Assembly (NCBI RefSeq): GCF_965230735.1
Contig: NZ_OZ246016.1
Location: 3,534,001 to 3,598,000, forward strand
Length of the DNA: 64,000 bases
Source of the DNA: Motiliproteus sp965230735
GTDB lineage: Bacteria > Pseudomonadota > Gammaproteobacteria > Pseudomonadales > Balneatricaceae
Reading direction: 5' to 3'
The translations under genes and the position numbers were made by a program. Positions 6,880-15,226 of this stretch are shown piece by piece (position 1 is the stretch's first letter; each line of letters opens with the position of its first letter). A model generated the notes under the pieces. The model had not been told where the DNA came from and did no database searches. It was given only the letters and a program-made list of their open reading frames with translations.

Positions 6880-8805
6880 TTAGCTCTCCGCTACGGCCCG
6901 ACCTTTACGTGCAACATCCTGTTCCAGTGTCTGGACAAACTCTTCGATGCTCATCGAACCGAGATCTTCTCCGGTTCTCAAACGTACGGTCACGCTCTTA
7001 GATTCGACCTCCTTATCGCCCACCACGAGCTGATAAGGAACCTTCTGAATTGTGTGCTCGCGGATTTTAAAGCCGATCTTTTCGTTTCTCAAGTCCGCAT
7101 GGACTCTAAATCCACGATCTTTCAGGGTTTTGGCGATTTCTTGGCAGAATTCGGCCTGATTATCGGTAATATTCAGAATCACCGCCTGCATCGGCGCCAA
7201 CCAGGTCGGCATCGCACCGGCATAGTTCTCGATCAAAATACCGATAAAGCGCTCGAAGGAACCCAGGATCGCCCGATGCAACATCACCGGTGTTTCCCGC
7301 TCACCCGACTCATTAACGAACTGTGCATCGAGACGGCCCGGCATTGAGAAATCGACCTGAATAGTACCGCACTGCCAAACCCGGCCCAGACAGTCCTTCA
7401 GCGAGAATTCGATCTTGGGACCATAGAAGGCACCCTCGCCCGGCAGCTCTTCCCAATCCAGACTAGCGGTATTCAGCGCATCGGCCAGCGCCTTCTCAGC
7501 CTTATCCCAGCTCTCATCGGAACCGACCCGTTTTTCCGGGCGAGTCGAAAGTTTGTAGATCACCTCGGTAAAGCCGAAGTCATCGTAGACTTCGTGGAGG
7601 AAGTCGATAAAGCGTGCCACCTCAGACTGGATCGCATTTTCGGCACAGAAGATGTGCGCGTCATCCTGAACAAAGCCACGAACCCGCATGATTCCGTGCA
7701 GCGCACCGGACGGCTCGTTACGGTGACAGCTACCGAACTCGGCCAGTCGCAGCGGCAGATCACGGTAGGAGCGCAACCCCTGGTTGAACACCTGCACGTG
7801 ACAGGGGCAGTTCATCGGTTTGATCGCGTAGTCACGGCTCTCGGAGCTGGTGGTGAACATCTCGTCGGAGAATTTATCCCAGTGACCTGACTTCTCCCAC
7901 AGGGTGCGTTCGACCACCTGCGGCGTCTTGATTTCCTGATAATCATGCTGGGTCAGCTTGGCGCGCATGTAGCTCTCGATCTGCTGGTACAGGGTCCAGC
8001 CGTTCGGATGCCAGAACACCATACCCGGCGCTTCTTCCTGCAGATGGAACAGGTTCAGCTGCTTGCCCAGTTTACGGTGATCGCGCTTCTCGGCCTCTTC
8101 CAGACGGTGCAGGTAAGCCTTGAGAGCCTTTTTGTCTCCCCAGGCGGTACCGTAAATCCGCTGCAGCATCTCGTTGTTGGAGTCACCACGCCAGTAAGCG
8201 CCCGCCACCTTCATCAGTTTGAAGGCTTTGATATGGCCGGTTGAAGGCACGTGAGGGCCACGGCACAGATCGATAAAATCGCCCTGCGAGTAGAACGACA
8301 GATCTTCCGCCTCGGGAACCGCCTGCAGCAGCTCAACCTTATACGCTTCACCCATCTCGTCGAACATTTTGGTGGCTTCGTCGCGACTCATCAGCGAGCG
8401 GGTGACCGGCAGATTCTGCTTGGCCAACTCAGCCATCTTCTTCTCGATCTTGGTCAGATCTTCCGGCGTAAACGGACGCTCGTAGGCGAAGTCATAATAG
8501 AAGCCGTCCTCAATAACCGGACCGATGGTCACTTGCGCACCCGGGAACAACTGCTGGACCGCCATCGCCATCAGGTGGGCACAGGAATGACGAATTACTT
8601 CCAGACCATCCTCATCGCGAGCGGTGATAATCGACAACTCAGAATCAGCGTCAATGACGTAACTGGTGTCGACCATCTCTCCGTTAACCCGACCGGCTAA
8701 CGCAGCCTTAGCCAGGCCCGCACCAATGGAGGCGGCGACATCGTGAACAGAAACGGCTTGATCAAATTGACGGGTACTTCCGTCAGGAAGGGTGATTACA
8801 GGCAT
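6880..8805 (-). CDS. thrS: Threonyl-tRNA synthetase
   Basis: 641 residues from MPVITLPDGSTRQ; 13 in-frame codons upstream are not conserved in the family, and GGAAAGGA lies just before this ATG. Domains in order: TGS (about 1-62), the N2 editing domain with its HxxxH-type zinc site (HSCAHLMAMA), the class II catalytic core with zinc ligand Cys in MKPMNCPCH, and the anticodon-binding domain (from about 535). It charges tRNA-Thr and hydrolyses Ser-tRNA-Thr. It is first in the thrS-infC-rpmI-rplT operon, with a promoter and leader hairpin upstream. Confidence 0.98.
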   Translation of the reverse strand: MPVITLPDGSTRQFDQAVSVHDVAASIGAGLAKAALAGRVNGEMVDTSYVIDADSELSIITARDEDGLEVIRHSCAHLMAMAVQQLFPGAQVTIGPVIEDGFYYDFAYERPFTPEDLTKIEKKMAELAKQNLPVTRSLMSRDEATKMFDEMGEAYKVELLQAVPEAEDLSFYSQGDFIDLCRGPHVPSTGHIKAFKLMKVAGAYWRGDSNNEMLQRIYGTAWGDKKALKAYLHRLEEAEKRDHRKLGKQLNLFHLQEEAPGMVFWHPNGWTLYQQIESYMRAKLTQHDYQEIKTPQVVERTLWEKSGHWDKFSDEMFTTSSESRDYAIKPMNCPCHVQVFNQGLRSYRDLPLRLAEFGSCHRNEPSGALHGIMRVRGFVQDDAHIFCAENAIQSEVARFIDFLHEVYDDFGFTEVIYKLSTRPEKRVGSDESWDKAEKALADALNTASLDWEELPGEGAFYGPKIEFSLKDCLGRVWQCGTIQVDFSMPGRLDAQFVNESGERETPVMLHRAILGSFERFIGILIENYAGAMPTWLAPMQAVILNITDNQAEFCQEIAKTLKDRGFRVHADLRNEKIGFKIREHTIQKVPYQLVVGDKEVESKSVTVRLRTGEDLGSMSIEEFVQTLEQDVARKGRAVAES

Positions 8806-8883
8806 GTTAAATCCTTTCCAGTGGTGACCCCTACCAAAGGCCACATGAATTGATATTTTTGAAACAGATTTCCAAAAAGGCAG

Positions 8884-8917
8884 ACGCCCGAATTCATTCT
8901 TACCATTGACCGGGCGT
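8884..8917 (-). promoter_or_regulatory. thrS leader hairpin with an anticodon-like loop
   Basis: ACGCCCG and CGGGCGT form a 7-bp stem in the thrS leader RNA. The 20-nt loop contains TGGTAA (minus strand, plus-strand 8900-8905), the same six bases found in the anticodon loop of tRNA-Thr(GGU). In E. coli, ThrRS represses its own mRNA by binding tRNA-Thr-like arms in the leader. A TTTTT run starts 5 nt after the stem, so it might also act as a weak terminator. Confidence 0.45.
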
Positions 8918-8930
8918 TAACAAGCGCAGC

Positions 8931-8960
8931 ATTCTAGCAGCGGCAGGCGAGCGACAACAG
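8931..8960 (-). promoter_or_regulatory. Candidate thrS promoter (extended -10)
   Basis: The minus strand reads TGCTAGAAT (extended -10 with TAGAAT at 8931-8936). CTGTTG lies 18 nt upstream, or alternatively TTGTCG 15 nt upstream. Transcription would begin about 120 nt upstream of the thrS ATG, leaving room for the leader hairpin. Confidence 0.55.
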
Positions 8961-9002
8961 ACTCGAATCAACAATTTATTTGACCCCAGAAAGGTTGCCG
9001 CT

Positions 9003-9716
9003 TTATGACAGCAGCAGTCCCCGCGTATAGGCGATATGCTCCCTCGCCGCTCGACGCGCTCCTTCGGCATCACGATCCATGATGGCTTGAAAGATATGCC
9101 GATGCTGGGCACCGATATGCTCCGGGTAGCGCCCTTTCTTCTTGAATGTCTGTGACAGCACACCATAGATCGCGTTGAAGTAACGGGTATAAAGCAGCTG
9201 ACTCAATGACAGCACCAACAGGTGGTGACTCTGCTCGGCGATCCGCATATGAAAGCCCAGATCCAGCTTGGCTTGGCGCAATGTGTTGGCCCCCGCATTA
9301 CTTTGCCCCATTCGGGCATACTCCTGCGCCAACGCCTGCAACTCATCATCGCTGGCCCGATCGGCACAGTAGTAGGCCGCCTCCCCTTCAAGCATCTCTC
9401 GCATCTCCAGTACCTGCTGCTGCAGCGCCAATCCCGGCTCAGAGATCGATTCGGAATCATCTTGAAAGAACGGTTCCAGCAAATTCTGACAGCGACTACC
9501 GCCGCCATGCTGAGTTTGCACCAACCCGGCTCCGCGAAGCTCGTTGATCGCTTCACGCACCGTCGCTCGCGAGGTTTGAAACCGCTGCCCCAAGACGCGC
9601 TCAGAATCCAGCTTGGCTCCCGGACGAATTTCACCTTCGATTATCGCCTGCTTCAACAAAGCCGCTAACTGCTTAGAACGACTCAGCTGGACCCGTTCAC
9701 CATTCTGACGCTGCAT
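9003..9716 (-). CDS. lldR: GntR/FadR-family regulator of lactate utilisation (LldR-like)
   Basis: 237 residues. The N-terminal GntR winged helix (about 13-75) includes RPGAKLDSERVLGQRFQTSRATVREAINELRGAGLV; a GGGS wing tip follows. The C-terminal FCD ligand domain (about 90-230) shows metal-binding residues in DLGFHMRIAEQSHH and the final HRH...H pattern. The FCD family includes LldR, PdhR and GlcC. Assignment to lactate rests on divergence from lldEFG with a palindromic operator in between. Expected behaviour is repression relieved by lactate. It is not distinguished from a general 2-hydroxyacid regulator by sequence alone. Confidence 0.85.
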   Translation of the reverse strand: MQRQNGERVQLSRSKQLAALLKQAIIEGEIRPGAKLDSERVLGQRFQTSRATVREAINELRGAGLVQTQHGGGSRCQNLLEPFFQDDSESISEPGLALQQQVLEMREMLEGEAAYYCADRASDDELQALAQEYARMGQSNAGANTLRQAKLDLGFHMRIAEQSHHLLVLSLSQLLYTRYFNAIYGVLSQTFKKKGRYPEHIGAQHRHIFQAIMDRDAEGARRAAREHIAYTRGLLLS

Positions 9717-9789
9717 TTAAAGACCCAAACTATACTGGTGTTCATCGATAGACTCGCCATACCGCCAGACTGAACTGACCCAAAAAACC

Positions 9790-9821
9790 AACTTGGTCAG
9801 ACCAGTTCCAGCAATTAGTTT
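9790..9821 (+). promoter_or_regulatory. LldR-type operator overlapping the lldE promoter
   Basis: AACTTGGTCAGACCAGTT (9790-9807) is palindromic about its central base, with core TGGTC-A-GACCA, the form bound by LldR/PdhR-type FadR regulators. TTGGTC (9793-9798) can serve as -35, with TAGTTT 17 nt downstream as a weak -10, so bound repressor would block RNA polymerase. Confidence 0.6.
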
Positions 9822-9899
9822 AGCGCCGATTCAATGACAGGATAAAGTAGCCTCAACTAATAACGAGGGCACAAGCCCCAGTGACCGCCGGATAAACAC

Positions 9900-10715
9900 A
9901 TGACCACTACCCCAACCCCCACTACTGGCCGCTCGCCGCAGGTAGGCCTGTTCGTCACCTGCCTGGTCGATATGTTCCGCCCCAGCATCGGCTTCGCCAC
10001 GGTTAAACTGCTGGAGATGGCGGGCTGCCGAGTCGAAGTTCCTGACACTCAAACTTGTTGCGGACAGCCGACCTATAACTCCGGCGATCGCCGCTCCACT
10101 GCCGAGATCGCCCGCGGCGTGATCGACAGCTTCGACGGTTACGAATATGTCGTCGGCCCTTCCGGCTCCTGCATCGGCATGCTGCACGATTACCCGCAGC
10201 TGTTTGAAAAGACCGACCCCTACCACGATCGTGCAGTAGATCTGGCCAAGCGCGCCTTCGAGATCACCTCGTTTCTGACCGATGTGATCGGTGCCGACCT
10301 GAGTCTGGAGAGCTACGCCAAGAAAGTGACCTACCATGATTCCTGTGCCGGCCTGCGTGAACTGGGTATTAAAAAGCAGCCACGCCATCTGCTGGGCAAG
10401 GTTGACGGCGTCGAGATCGAAGAGATGGAAGAGGCCGAAACCTGCTGTGGCTTTGGCGGTACCTTCTGCATCAAGTACCCGGATATCTCCAATCGCATGG
10501 TCGGCAACAAGACCAAGAACGCTGCCGCCACCAAGGCCGACGTCCTGCTCGGTGGCGACCTGGGTTGCCTGCTGAATATGGCCGGCAAGCTCAAGCGCGA
10601 AGGTGAAAAGCTCGAGGTACGCCACGTGGTCGAGGTACTGGCCGGTATGACCGACACCCCGGCCATCGGCCAGAGTGTTGAAGAGTTCAACTACGAACTG
10701 GCGCAGGAGGCATAA
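9900..10715 (+). CDS. lldE: L-lactate oxidation complex Fe-S protein LldE (LutA)
   Basis: 271 residues, with two cysteine-rich CCG domains: TCCGQPTYNSGD near residue 57 and TCCGFGGTFCIKYP near residue 180. These are typical of LutA/LldE and heterodisulfide-reductase-like subunits. It is thought to pass electrons in the LldEFG (LutABC) complex that oxidises L-lactate to pyruvate on the cytoplasmic side of the membrane. The start lacks a strong Shine-Dalgarno. Its TAA stop (10713-10715) abuts the left end of a MITE-like insertion, so the original 3' end may have been altered. Confidence 0.95.
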   Translation: MTTTPTPTTGRSPQVGLFVTCLVDMFRPSIGFATVKLLEMAGCRVEVPDTQTCCGQPTYNSGDRRSTAEIARGVIDSFDGYEYVVGPSGSCIGMLHDYPQLFEKTDPYHDRAVDLAKRAFEITSFLTDVIGADLSLESYAKKVTYHDSCAGLRELGIKKQPRHLLGKVDGVEIEEMEEAETCCGFGGTFCIKYPDISNRMVGNKTKNAAATKADVLLGGDLGCLLNMAGKLKREGEKLEVRHVVEVLAGMTDTPAIGQSVEEFNYELAQEA

Positions 10716-10981
10716 GGGGCCTATGCATGGTTTTTATAGGTTTTCTGGAGTCCAGCCTGATTCGCAATCAAGGCGTGGATTTGCAGGCATGTGTCAACCT
10801 GTCAAAAAGACACAACACCGAGTGCGATTCAGGCTGGGCTCCCCTGCGGGCAAAGCCAGATATGCACATTCTCATCGTTATGCCCTTTGCCAATGGCAGC
10901 CAGCATTGACTGCAGGCCATGCCTAGATAATACACATATCTGACTTTGCAGAAATGCCATAAAAACCATACATAGGCCCCT
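10715..10981 (+). mobile_element. MITE-like element with 23-bp terminal inverted repeats, inside the lldEFG operon
   Basis: The left end 10715-10737 (AGGGGCCTATGCATGGTTTT...) and the right end 10959-10981 are inverted repeats differing at 1 of 23 positions; weaker similarity continues about 10 bp inward. TA borders both ends (10713-10714 and 10981-10982), allowing a TA target duplication with a one-base ambiguity at the tips. Inside, 10747-10766 and 10823-10842 are a second inverted repeat (18 of 20 matching), and CAGATATG at 10857 pairs with CATATCTG at 10935. There is no transposase; short open frames across it do not resemble proteins. It replaces the usual tight lldE-lldF junction. Confidence 0.85.
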
Positions 10982-10984
10982 ACG

Positions 10985-12430
10985 ATGGAAATCAAAACCC
11001 CCGAATTCAAAGCCAGCTCCCGCATCGCACTGGAAGATGTATCGCTGCAGAAAGCCCTTGGAAACCTGCGTGACGGCTTCCCGCAAAAGCGTGCCGCCGC
11101 CGTGGCTCGAATGCCCGAATTCGAAACACTGCGCGACCAGGCCCGCGACCTGAAAAATCACACCATCGAACATCTGGATTACTATCTGGAGCAGTTCGAA
11201 ACCAACGTAACCAAACATGGCGGCCAGGTTCACTGGGCCCGTGACGGCCAACAGGCTCGCGAGGCCATTCTGAAAATCTGCCAGAGCGCCGACGCCAAGA
11301 CCGTCACCAAGGGTAAGTCGATGGTGTCTGAAGAGATCGCCCTGAACGACTACCTGGAAGAGAACGGCGTTCAACCGGTCGAAACAGACCTGGGCGAATA
11401 CATCCTGCAGCTGCGCGAGGATCACCCCAGTCACATCATCGCTCCTGCGATTCACCTGAACCTCGACGATGTCAGCGATATCTTCTCGAAGAAGCATGGC
11501 ACCGAGCGCACCGATGACCCCGCCGCCCTGATGCAGGAAGCCCGTGAGATGCTGCGCAAGCAGTTCGTCGGTGCCGATGTGGGCATCACCGGCGCCAATT
11601 TCTGTGTCGCCGAAACCGGCAGCACCATCATCGTCACCAACGAGGGCAACGGCGACCTGACCCAGACCCTGCCGAAGGTCCACGTGGTCATCACCACCAT
11701 CGACAAGGTGGTACCGACGCTGGAGGATATGACCCTCTACCTGCGACTGCTGGCCCGCTCGGCGACTGGCCAGGAGTTCACGGTCTACAATACTCTGTCC
11801 ACCGGACCGCGCCGCGAAGAGGATCAAGACGGTCCCGATGAATTCCACGTGGTACTGCTCGACAACGGTCGCAGCGAGATGGTCGGTACCGATTTCCAGG
11901 ACATGCTGCGCTGTATCCGCTGCTCCGCCTGTATGAACCACTGCCCGGTGTATGGCTCCGTCGGTGGACACGCCTACGGCTGGGTCTACCCCGGCCCGAT
12001 GGGTTCGGTGTTGACCCCCAAATTGATCGGCATCGACAAGGCCGGCCACCTACCCAACGCTTCCACCTTCTGCGGCACCTGCGAATCGGTCTGCCCGGTG
12101 CGTATTCCTTTGCCGAAGATGATGCGCCACTGGCGCGAGCGGGAGTTTGAAAAACACCTATCACCCACCGGCTTCCGCTTCGGCCTGGGCGTCTGGTCTC
12201 AATTCGCCCGCCGACCCAAGCTTTACCGCTGGCTGGCAAAGCTCAGCTCGCTATCGCTGAAGACCCTGTCCGGTAAGAAGGGCCGACTGAAATCCCTGCC
12301 ACTGAAGAACGGCTGGACCGCCTGGCGCGACCTTCCCGCCCCCCAGGGCGGCACCTTTATGGATCAGTGGAAAAAGGAGCAAGGAAAAAAACAACAGGGC
12401 AACAAGCAGCATAAAGGAGGCCAGCAATGA
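10985..12430 (+). CDS. lldF: L-lactate oxidation complex Fe-S protein LldF (LutB)
   Basis: 481 residues, the normal length. An LUD-type domain (about 60-300, with TGANFCVAETGSTI) is followed by two 4Fe-4S motifs: Cys310, 313, 316, 320 and Cys363, 366, 370 with CPV. A basic C-terminal tail ends the protein. It works with LldE and LldG. The start ATG lies 3 nt after the MITE end, and no Shine-Dalgarno is visible upstream; an in-frame TAG within the element excludes an upstream start. Translation may therefore be weakened compared with other lut operons. Confidence 0.95.
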   Translation: MEIKTPEFKASSRIALEDVSLQKALGNLRDGFPQKRAAAVARMPEFETLRDQARDLKNHTIEHLDYYLEQFETNVTKHGGQVHWARDGQQAREAILKICQSADAKTVTKGKSMVSEEIALNDYLEENGVQPVETDLGEYILQLREDHPSHIIAPAIHLNLDDVSDIFSKKHGTERTDDPAALMQEAREMLRKQFVGADVGITGANFCVAETGSTIIVTNEGNGDLTQTLPKVHVVITTIDKVVPTLEDMTLYLRLLARSATGQEFTVYNTLSTGPRREEDQDGPDEFHVVLLDNGRSEMVGTDFQDMLRCIRCSACMNHCPVYGSVGGHAYGWVYPGPMGSVLTPKLIGIDKAGHLPNASTFCGTCESVCPVRIPLPKMMRHWREREFEKHLSPTGFRFGLGVWSQFARRPKLYRWLAKLSSLSLKTLSGKKGRLKSLPLKNGWTAWRDLPAPQGGTFMDQWKKEQGKKQQGNKQHKGGQQ

Positions 12431-13101
12431 GCCAGAACGCACGCGATCAGATTCTTGGCAATATCCGCCGCGGCCTCGGTCGAGGTGAACTGAGTCAGCA
12501 AGCCCAGACCCAGCTGAGCGAGCGAATCAGCCAGCATCCCCGGCACACCATTCCGGCCCGTGGTCAGCTTGATACCGAAGGCCAGGTCGCCCTTTTCCGC
12601 TCAATGGCCGAAGAAGCGGCCGCCGAGCTGATCGATATCGACTCACTGGAGAAGCTTCCCGTCGCCGTTGCCGAGTTCCTGCAGCAAAACCAGCTCAAGC
12701 AGCTGCTTCGCGGTAGCGATGCGGCGCTGGAAGCGCTGGACTGGAGTCCGCTGGAAGATATTAAAGTGGAGTCGCGCCCAGTCCAGGCTGGTGACCCGAT
12801 CAGCCTGACTCTTAGCTTCGCCGGTATCGCTGAAACCGGCACCCTGATGCTGCATTCGGGCCCAAACAGCCCAACCACAATGAACTTCCTGACCGACATT
12901 CATCTGGTGGCGCTGCGCCAAAGCCAGATCGTCGGATTCTACGAACAGGCCTGGCAGCAACTGCGTGAGACCGTGGGAGAGAACTGGCCAAGAACGGTCA
13001 ACATGATCACCGGCCCATCCCGCAGCGCCGATATCGAGCAACGTCTGCAGATGGGTGCCCACGGCCCCAAGCGGCTGGTCATCTTTATGATCAACGACTA
13101 G
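12427..13101 (+). CDS. lldG: L-lactate oxidation complex protein LldG (LutC)
   Basis: 224 residues, LUD domain (DUF162). It has the characteristic FAGIAETGTLML and the C-terminal ITGPSRSADIEQRLQMGAHGPKRL motif. It overlaps the lldF stop by ATGA and has AAAGGAGG upstream, so it is translationally coupled. It is the third component of the lactate dehydrogenase complex. No lactate permease follows within the window. Confidence 0.95.
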   Translation: MSQNARDQILGNIRRGLGRGELSQQAQTQLSERISQHPRHTIPARGQLDTEGQVALFRSMAEEAAAELIDIDSLEKLPVAVAEFLQQNQLKQLLRGSDAALEALDWSPLEDIKVESRPVQAGDPISLTLSFAGIAETGTLMLHSGPNSPTTMNFLTDIHLVALRQSQIVGFYEQAWQQLRETVGENWPRTVNMITGPSRSADIEQRLQMGAHGPKRLVIFMIND

Positions 13102-13108
13102 TCCATGC

Positions 13109-13131
13109 AGGACCCGCATCTTGCGGGTCCT
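13109..13131 (+). terminator. Hairpin after lldG
   Basis: AGGACCCGCA-TCT-TGCGGGTCCT forms a perfect 10-bp stem with a 3-nt loop, 7 nt after the lldG stop. It is followed by GACTCTCTC rather than a T-run, so it may protect the mRNA 3' end or act with Rho. Confidence 0.55.
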
Positions 13132-13174
13132 GACTCTCTCGTCGCGCTGCCTCGCAGCTCACCAAGCAATGGCA

Positions 13175-13201
13175 CTAGACCTTGAGACCACTAAGGTCTA
13201 G
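13175..13201 (+). promoter_or_regulatory. Perfect inverted repeat upstream of rsmE
   Basis: CTAGACCTT (13175-13183) and AAGGTCTAG (13193-13201) are exact inverted repeats separated by 9 nt, ending 11 nt before the rsmE ATG. No clear Shine-Dalgarno lies between. It could be an operator or an RNA hairpin near the ribosome site. Confidence 0.45.
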
Positions 13202-13212
13202 CATCGCGGCCC

Positions 13213-13920
13213 ATGAATCTGCTACTACTCCAACCCGAGGACTTTATCGACAGCACTCGGGCCCGTATCAATGACCGCCGTCTTCAGCACGTGCTGAATG
13301 TTCATCGCGCCCAAATCGGCGACAGCCTCAAAGTTGGTCTGATCGATGGCCCGATGGGCCAGGGCAGCATCATCCAGTTGAATCAACAACAGCTGGAACT
13401 CGAGGTTCAGCTTGATCAATCGCCACCACCCCAACTACCACTAACCCTGTTGCTGGCGTTGCCGCGCCCCAAGATGTTGAAGCGGATCTTTCAAAGCTGC
13501 GCCACCCTCGGCGTACAGGAGCTGATCCTGATCAACAGCTACCGGGTCGAGAAGAGCTACTGGCAAACCCCGTTTCTGGCTGAAGACAAGATTCGTGAGC
13601 ACTTGATTCTGGGACTTGAGCAAGGCATGGCAACCCAACTGCCCAAAGTGCAGTTGCGCAAACGCTTCAAACCCTTTGTCGAAGATGAACTGCCCTTAAT
13701 CTGTCAAGGCAAACAAAGCCTGGTGGCCCATCCCTACCATGCTCAGCCATGCCCGCGCGGACTGACACAGCCGACTGTGCTGGCCATCGGCCCGGAGGGC
13801 GGCTTTATCCCCTACGAGATCGATAAACTGGCCGATACCGGTTTTCAGGCGATCGACCTGGGCCAGCGGATTTTGCGGGTTGAAGCGGCGATCGTCGCGG
13901 CTTGCGCCCGGTTGTTCTGA
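13213..13920 (+). CDS. rsmE: 16S rRNA (uracil-1498-N3)-methyltransferase
   Basis: 235 residues. It has an N-terminal PUA-like domain (about 1-70) and a SPOUT methyltransferase domain with the trefoil-knot signatures AIGPEGGF (about 197-204) and LGQRILRVEAA near the C-terminus. It methylates U1498 of 16S rRNA in the 30S subunit using SAM. It is a single gene between the lactate operon and the iron transporter. A T-rich stretch (AAGCTTTTTTT) follows but no good stem precedes it. Confidence 0.95.
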   Translation: MNLLLLQPEDFIDSTRARINDRRLQHVLNVHRAQIGDSLKVGLIDGPMGQGSIIQLNQQQLELEVQLDQSPPPQLPLTLLLALPRPKMLKRIFQSCATLGVQELILINSYRVEKSYWQTPFLAEDKIREHLILGLEQGMATQLPKVQLRKRFKPFVEDELPLICQGKQSLVAHPYHAQPCPRGLTQPTVLAIGPEGGFIPYEIDKLADTGFQAIDLGQRILRVEAAIVAACARLF

Positions 13921-14070
13921 CCACAACTCAACCCCTGATCTCGATTTCCCAAGCTTTTTTTCGGGCCCACTAACCGCGGTTAACTTCAGCAAGACCGCAA
14001 CCCGTTTCACACAAAATTGATCCTGCTCATTTGTCGCATCAAACCAACACTAAAGTTATTGAAAATAAGA

Positions 14071-14111
14071 TTGACTTTTATTTCCGATATAACGAGAATT
14101 CTTCTCATTAT
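14071..14111 (+). promoter_or_regulatory. Fur box and promoter of fbpAB
   Basis: 14089-14111 is an inverted repeat: TTCTCATTAT on the right is the complement of ATAACGAGAA on the left with one mismatch, 3-nt spacer. This matches the AT-rich GATAATGATAAT-type Fur box. TTGACT (14071-14076) is a good -35 and GAGAAT 17 nt later a moderate -10 inside the box. Iron-replete Fur would repress. Confidence 0.7.
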
Positions 14112-14141
14112 ATTTCCGTTTAATTAGTGGATCTTAATACG

Positions 14142-15164
14142 ATGAAAAAACTCGCTGTTCTTGCCGCTCTACCCCTGGCTGCCGCCATCATGCCTGCCCA
14201 GGCTGCCGAAGAGGTCAACATCTACTCTTTCCGCCAAGCCTTCCTGATCAAGCCGATGCTGGATGCCTTCACCGAAGAGACCGGCATCAAGACCAATGTG
14301 GTTTTCGCCAAGAAAGGCCTGGTCGAGCGACTCAAGAATGAAGGCAAGAACAGCAAAGCTGACCTGCTGCTGACCGCCGACACTGGCAACCTGATCTATG
14401 CCGTCAACCAAGGCCTGGCTCAACCGGTACAAAGCGAAGTTCTGGATGCCAACATTCCCGAGCAGTACCGTGATCCCAACGACAACTGGTACGCCCTGAC
14501 TGCACGCTCTCGGATCGTTTACGCCTCCAAAGACCGCGTTAAGCCGGGCGAGCTGAAGAGCTATGAAGAACTGGCCGATCCGAAATGGAAGGGTCGTATC
14601 TGTACCCGTAGCGGCAAGCACTCCTATAACCTGTCACTGTTCGGCTCCATGATCGCCCACCACGGTGAAGCAGAAGCCGAGAAATGGCTGGCCGGCCTGA
14701 AAGACAACCTGGCCCGCAAGCCCCAGGGTAACGACCGCGCCCAGGTGAAGGCTGTGTACGAAGGCGTCTGCGATCTGGCGATCGGCAACACCTATTACTT
14801 CGGCAAGATGCTGCACAACAAGAAGAACCCGGAGCAGGTAGACTGGGCCAACTCCGTCAATCTGGTCTTCCCGAACCAGGAAGATCGCGGTGCTCACATG
14901 AACATCACCGGTGCAGCCGTCACCAAGCATGCCCCGAACCGTGACAATGCCATCAAGCTGATGGAATTCCTCAGCAGCACCAAGGGCCAGGAGATGTACG
15001 CCCAGGTCAACTATGAATTCCCGGTCAAGCCCGGCACACCGCTGTCAGGTCTGGTCAAGGAATACATGAGCGACTTCAAGGCTGATTCCCTGAGTCTGGC
15101 GACCATCGCAGAAAATCGTACCAAGGCGGCCAAACTGGTTGATAAGGTACAGTACGATCACTGA
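14142..15164 (+). CDS. fbpA: Ferric iron ABC transporter periplasmic binding protein
   Basis: 340 residues from the ATG at 14142. A GTG 15 nt upstream is rejected because the signal peptide begins MKKLAVLAALPLAAAIMPAQA, with cleavage before AEEVNIY. The mature part is a two-lobed class II binding protein. NTYYFGK, with adjacent tyrosines, is the Fe3+-coordinating pattern of FbpA/FutA. It captures ferric iron in the periplasm for FbpB and FbpC. A Fur box precedes it and an attenuator hairpin follows, consistent with higher expression than fbpB. Confidence 0.93.
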   Translation: MKKLAVLAALPLAAAIMPAQAAEEVNIYSFRQAFLIKPMLDAFTEETGIKTNVVFAKKGLVERLKNEGKNSKADLLLTADTGNLIYAVNQGLAQPVQSEVLDANIPEQYRDPNDNWYALTARSRIVYASKDRVKPGELKSYEELADPKWKGRICTRSGKHSYNLSLFGSMIAHHGEAEAEKWLAGLKDNLARKPQGNDRAQVKAVYEGVCDLAIGNTYYFGKMLHNKKNPEQVDWANSVNLVFPNQEDRGAHMNITGAAVTKHAPNRDNAIKLMEFLSSTKGQEMYAQVNYEFPVKPGTPLSGLVKEYMSDFKADSLSLATIAENRTKAAKLVDKVQYDH

Positions 15165-15185
15165 TAATCTCTGATCGTTTCTGGA

Positions 15186-15210
15186 GGGCGGCCAGGTGTC
15201 GCCCTTTTGT
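15186..15210 (+). terminator. Attenuator hairpin between fbpA and fbpB
   Basis: GGGCG and CGCCC pair around a 9-nt loop and are followed by TTTT. It starts 22 nt after the fbpA stop and 17 nt before fbpB. Such weak terminators commonly lower permease expression relative to the binding protein. Confidence 0.55.
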
Positions 15211-15226
15211 AGTTTTTGGCTCCTGA

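Noticed and set aside
10675..10926. Short open frames within the MITE-like element
   Set aside because: They cross inverted repeats and lack ribosome sites; the element shows no coding potential for a transposase.
10829..12049. 406-codon minus-strand open frame opposite lldF
   Set aside because: Shadow frame of lldF; the hydrophobic composition is that of antisense translation and no ribosome site is seen.
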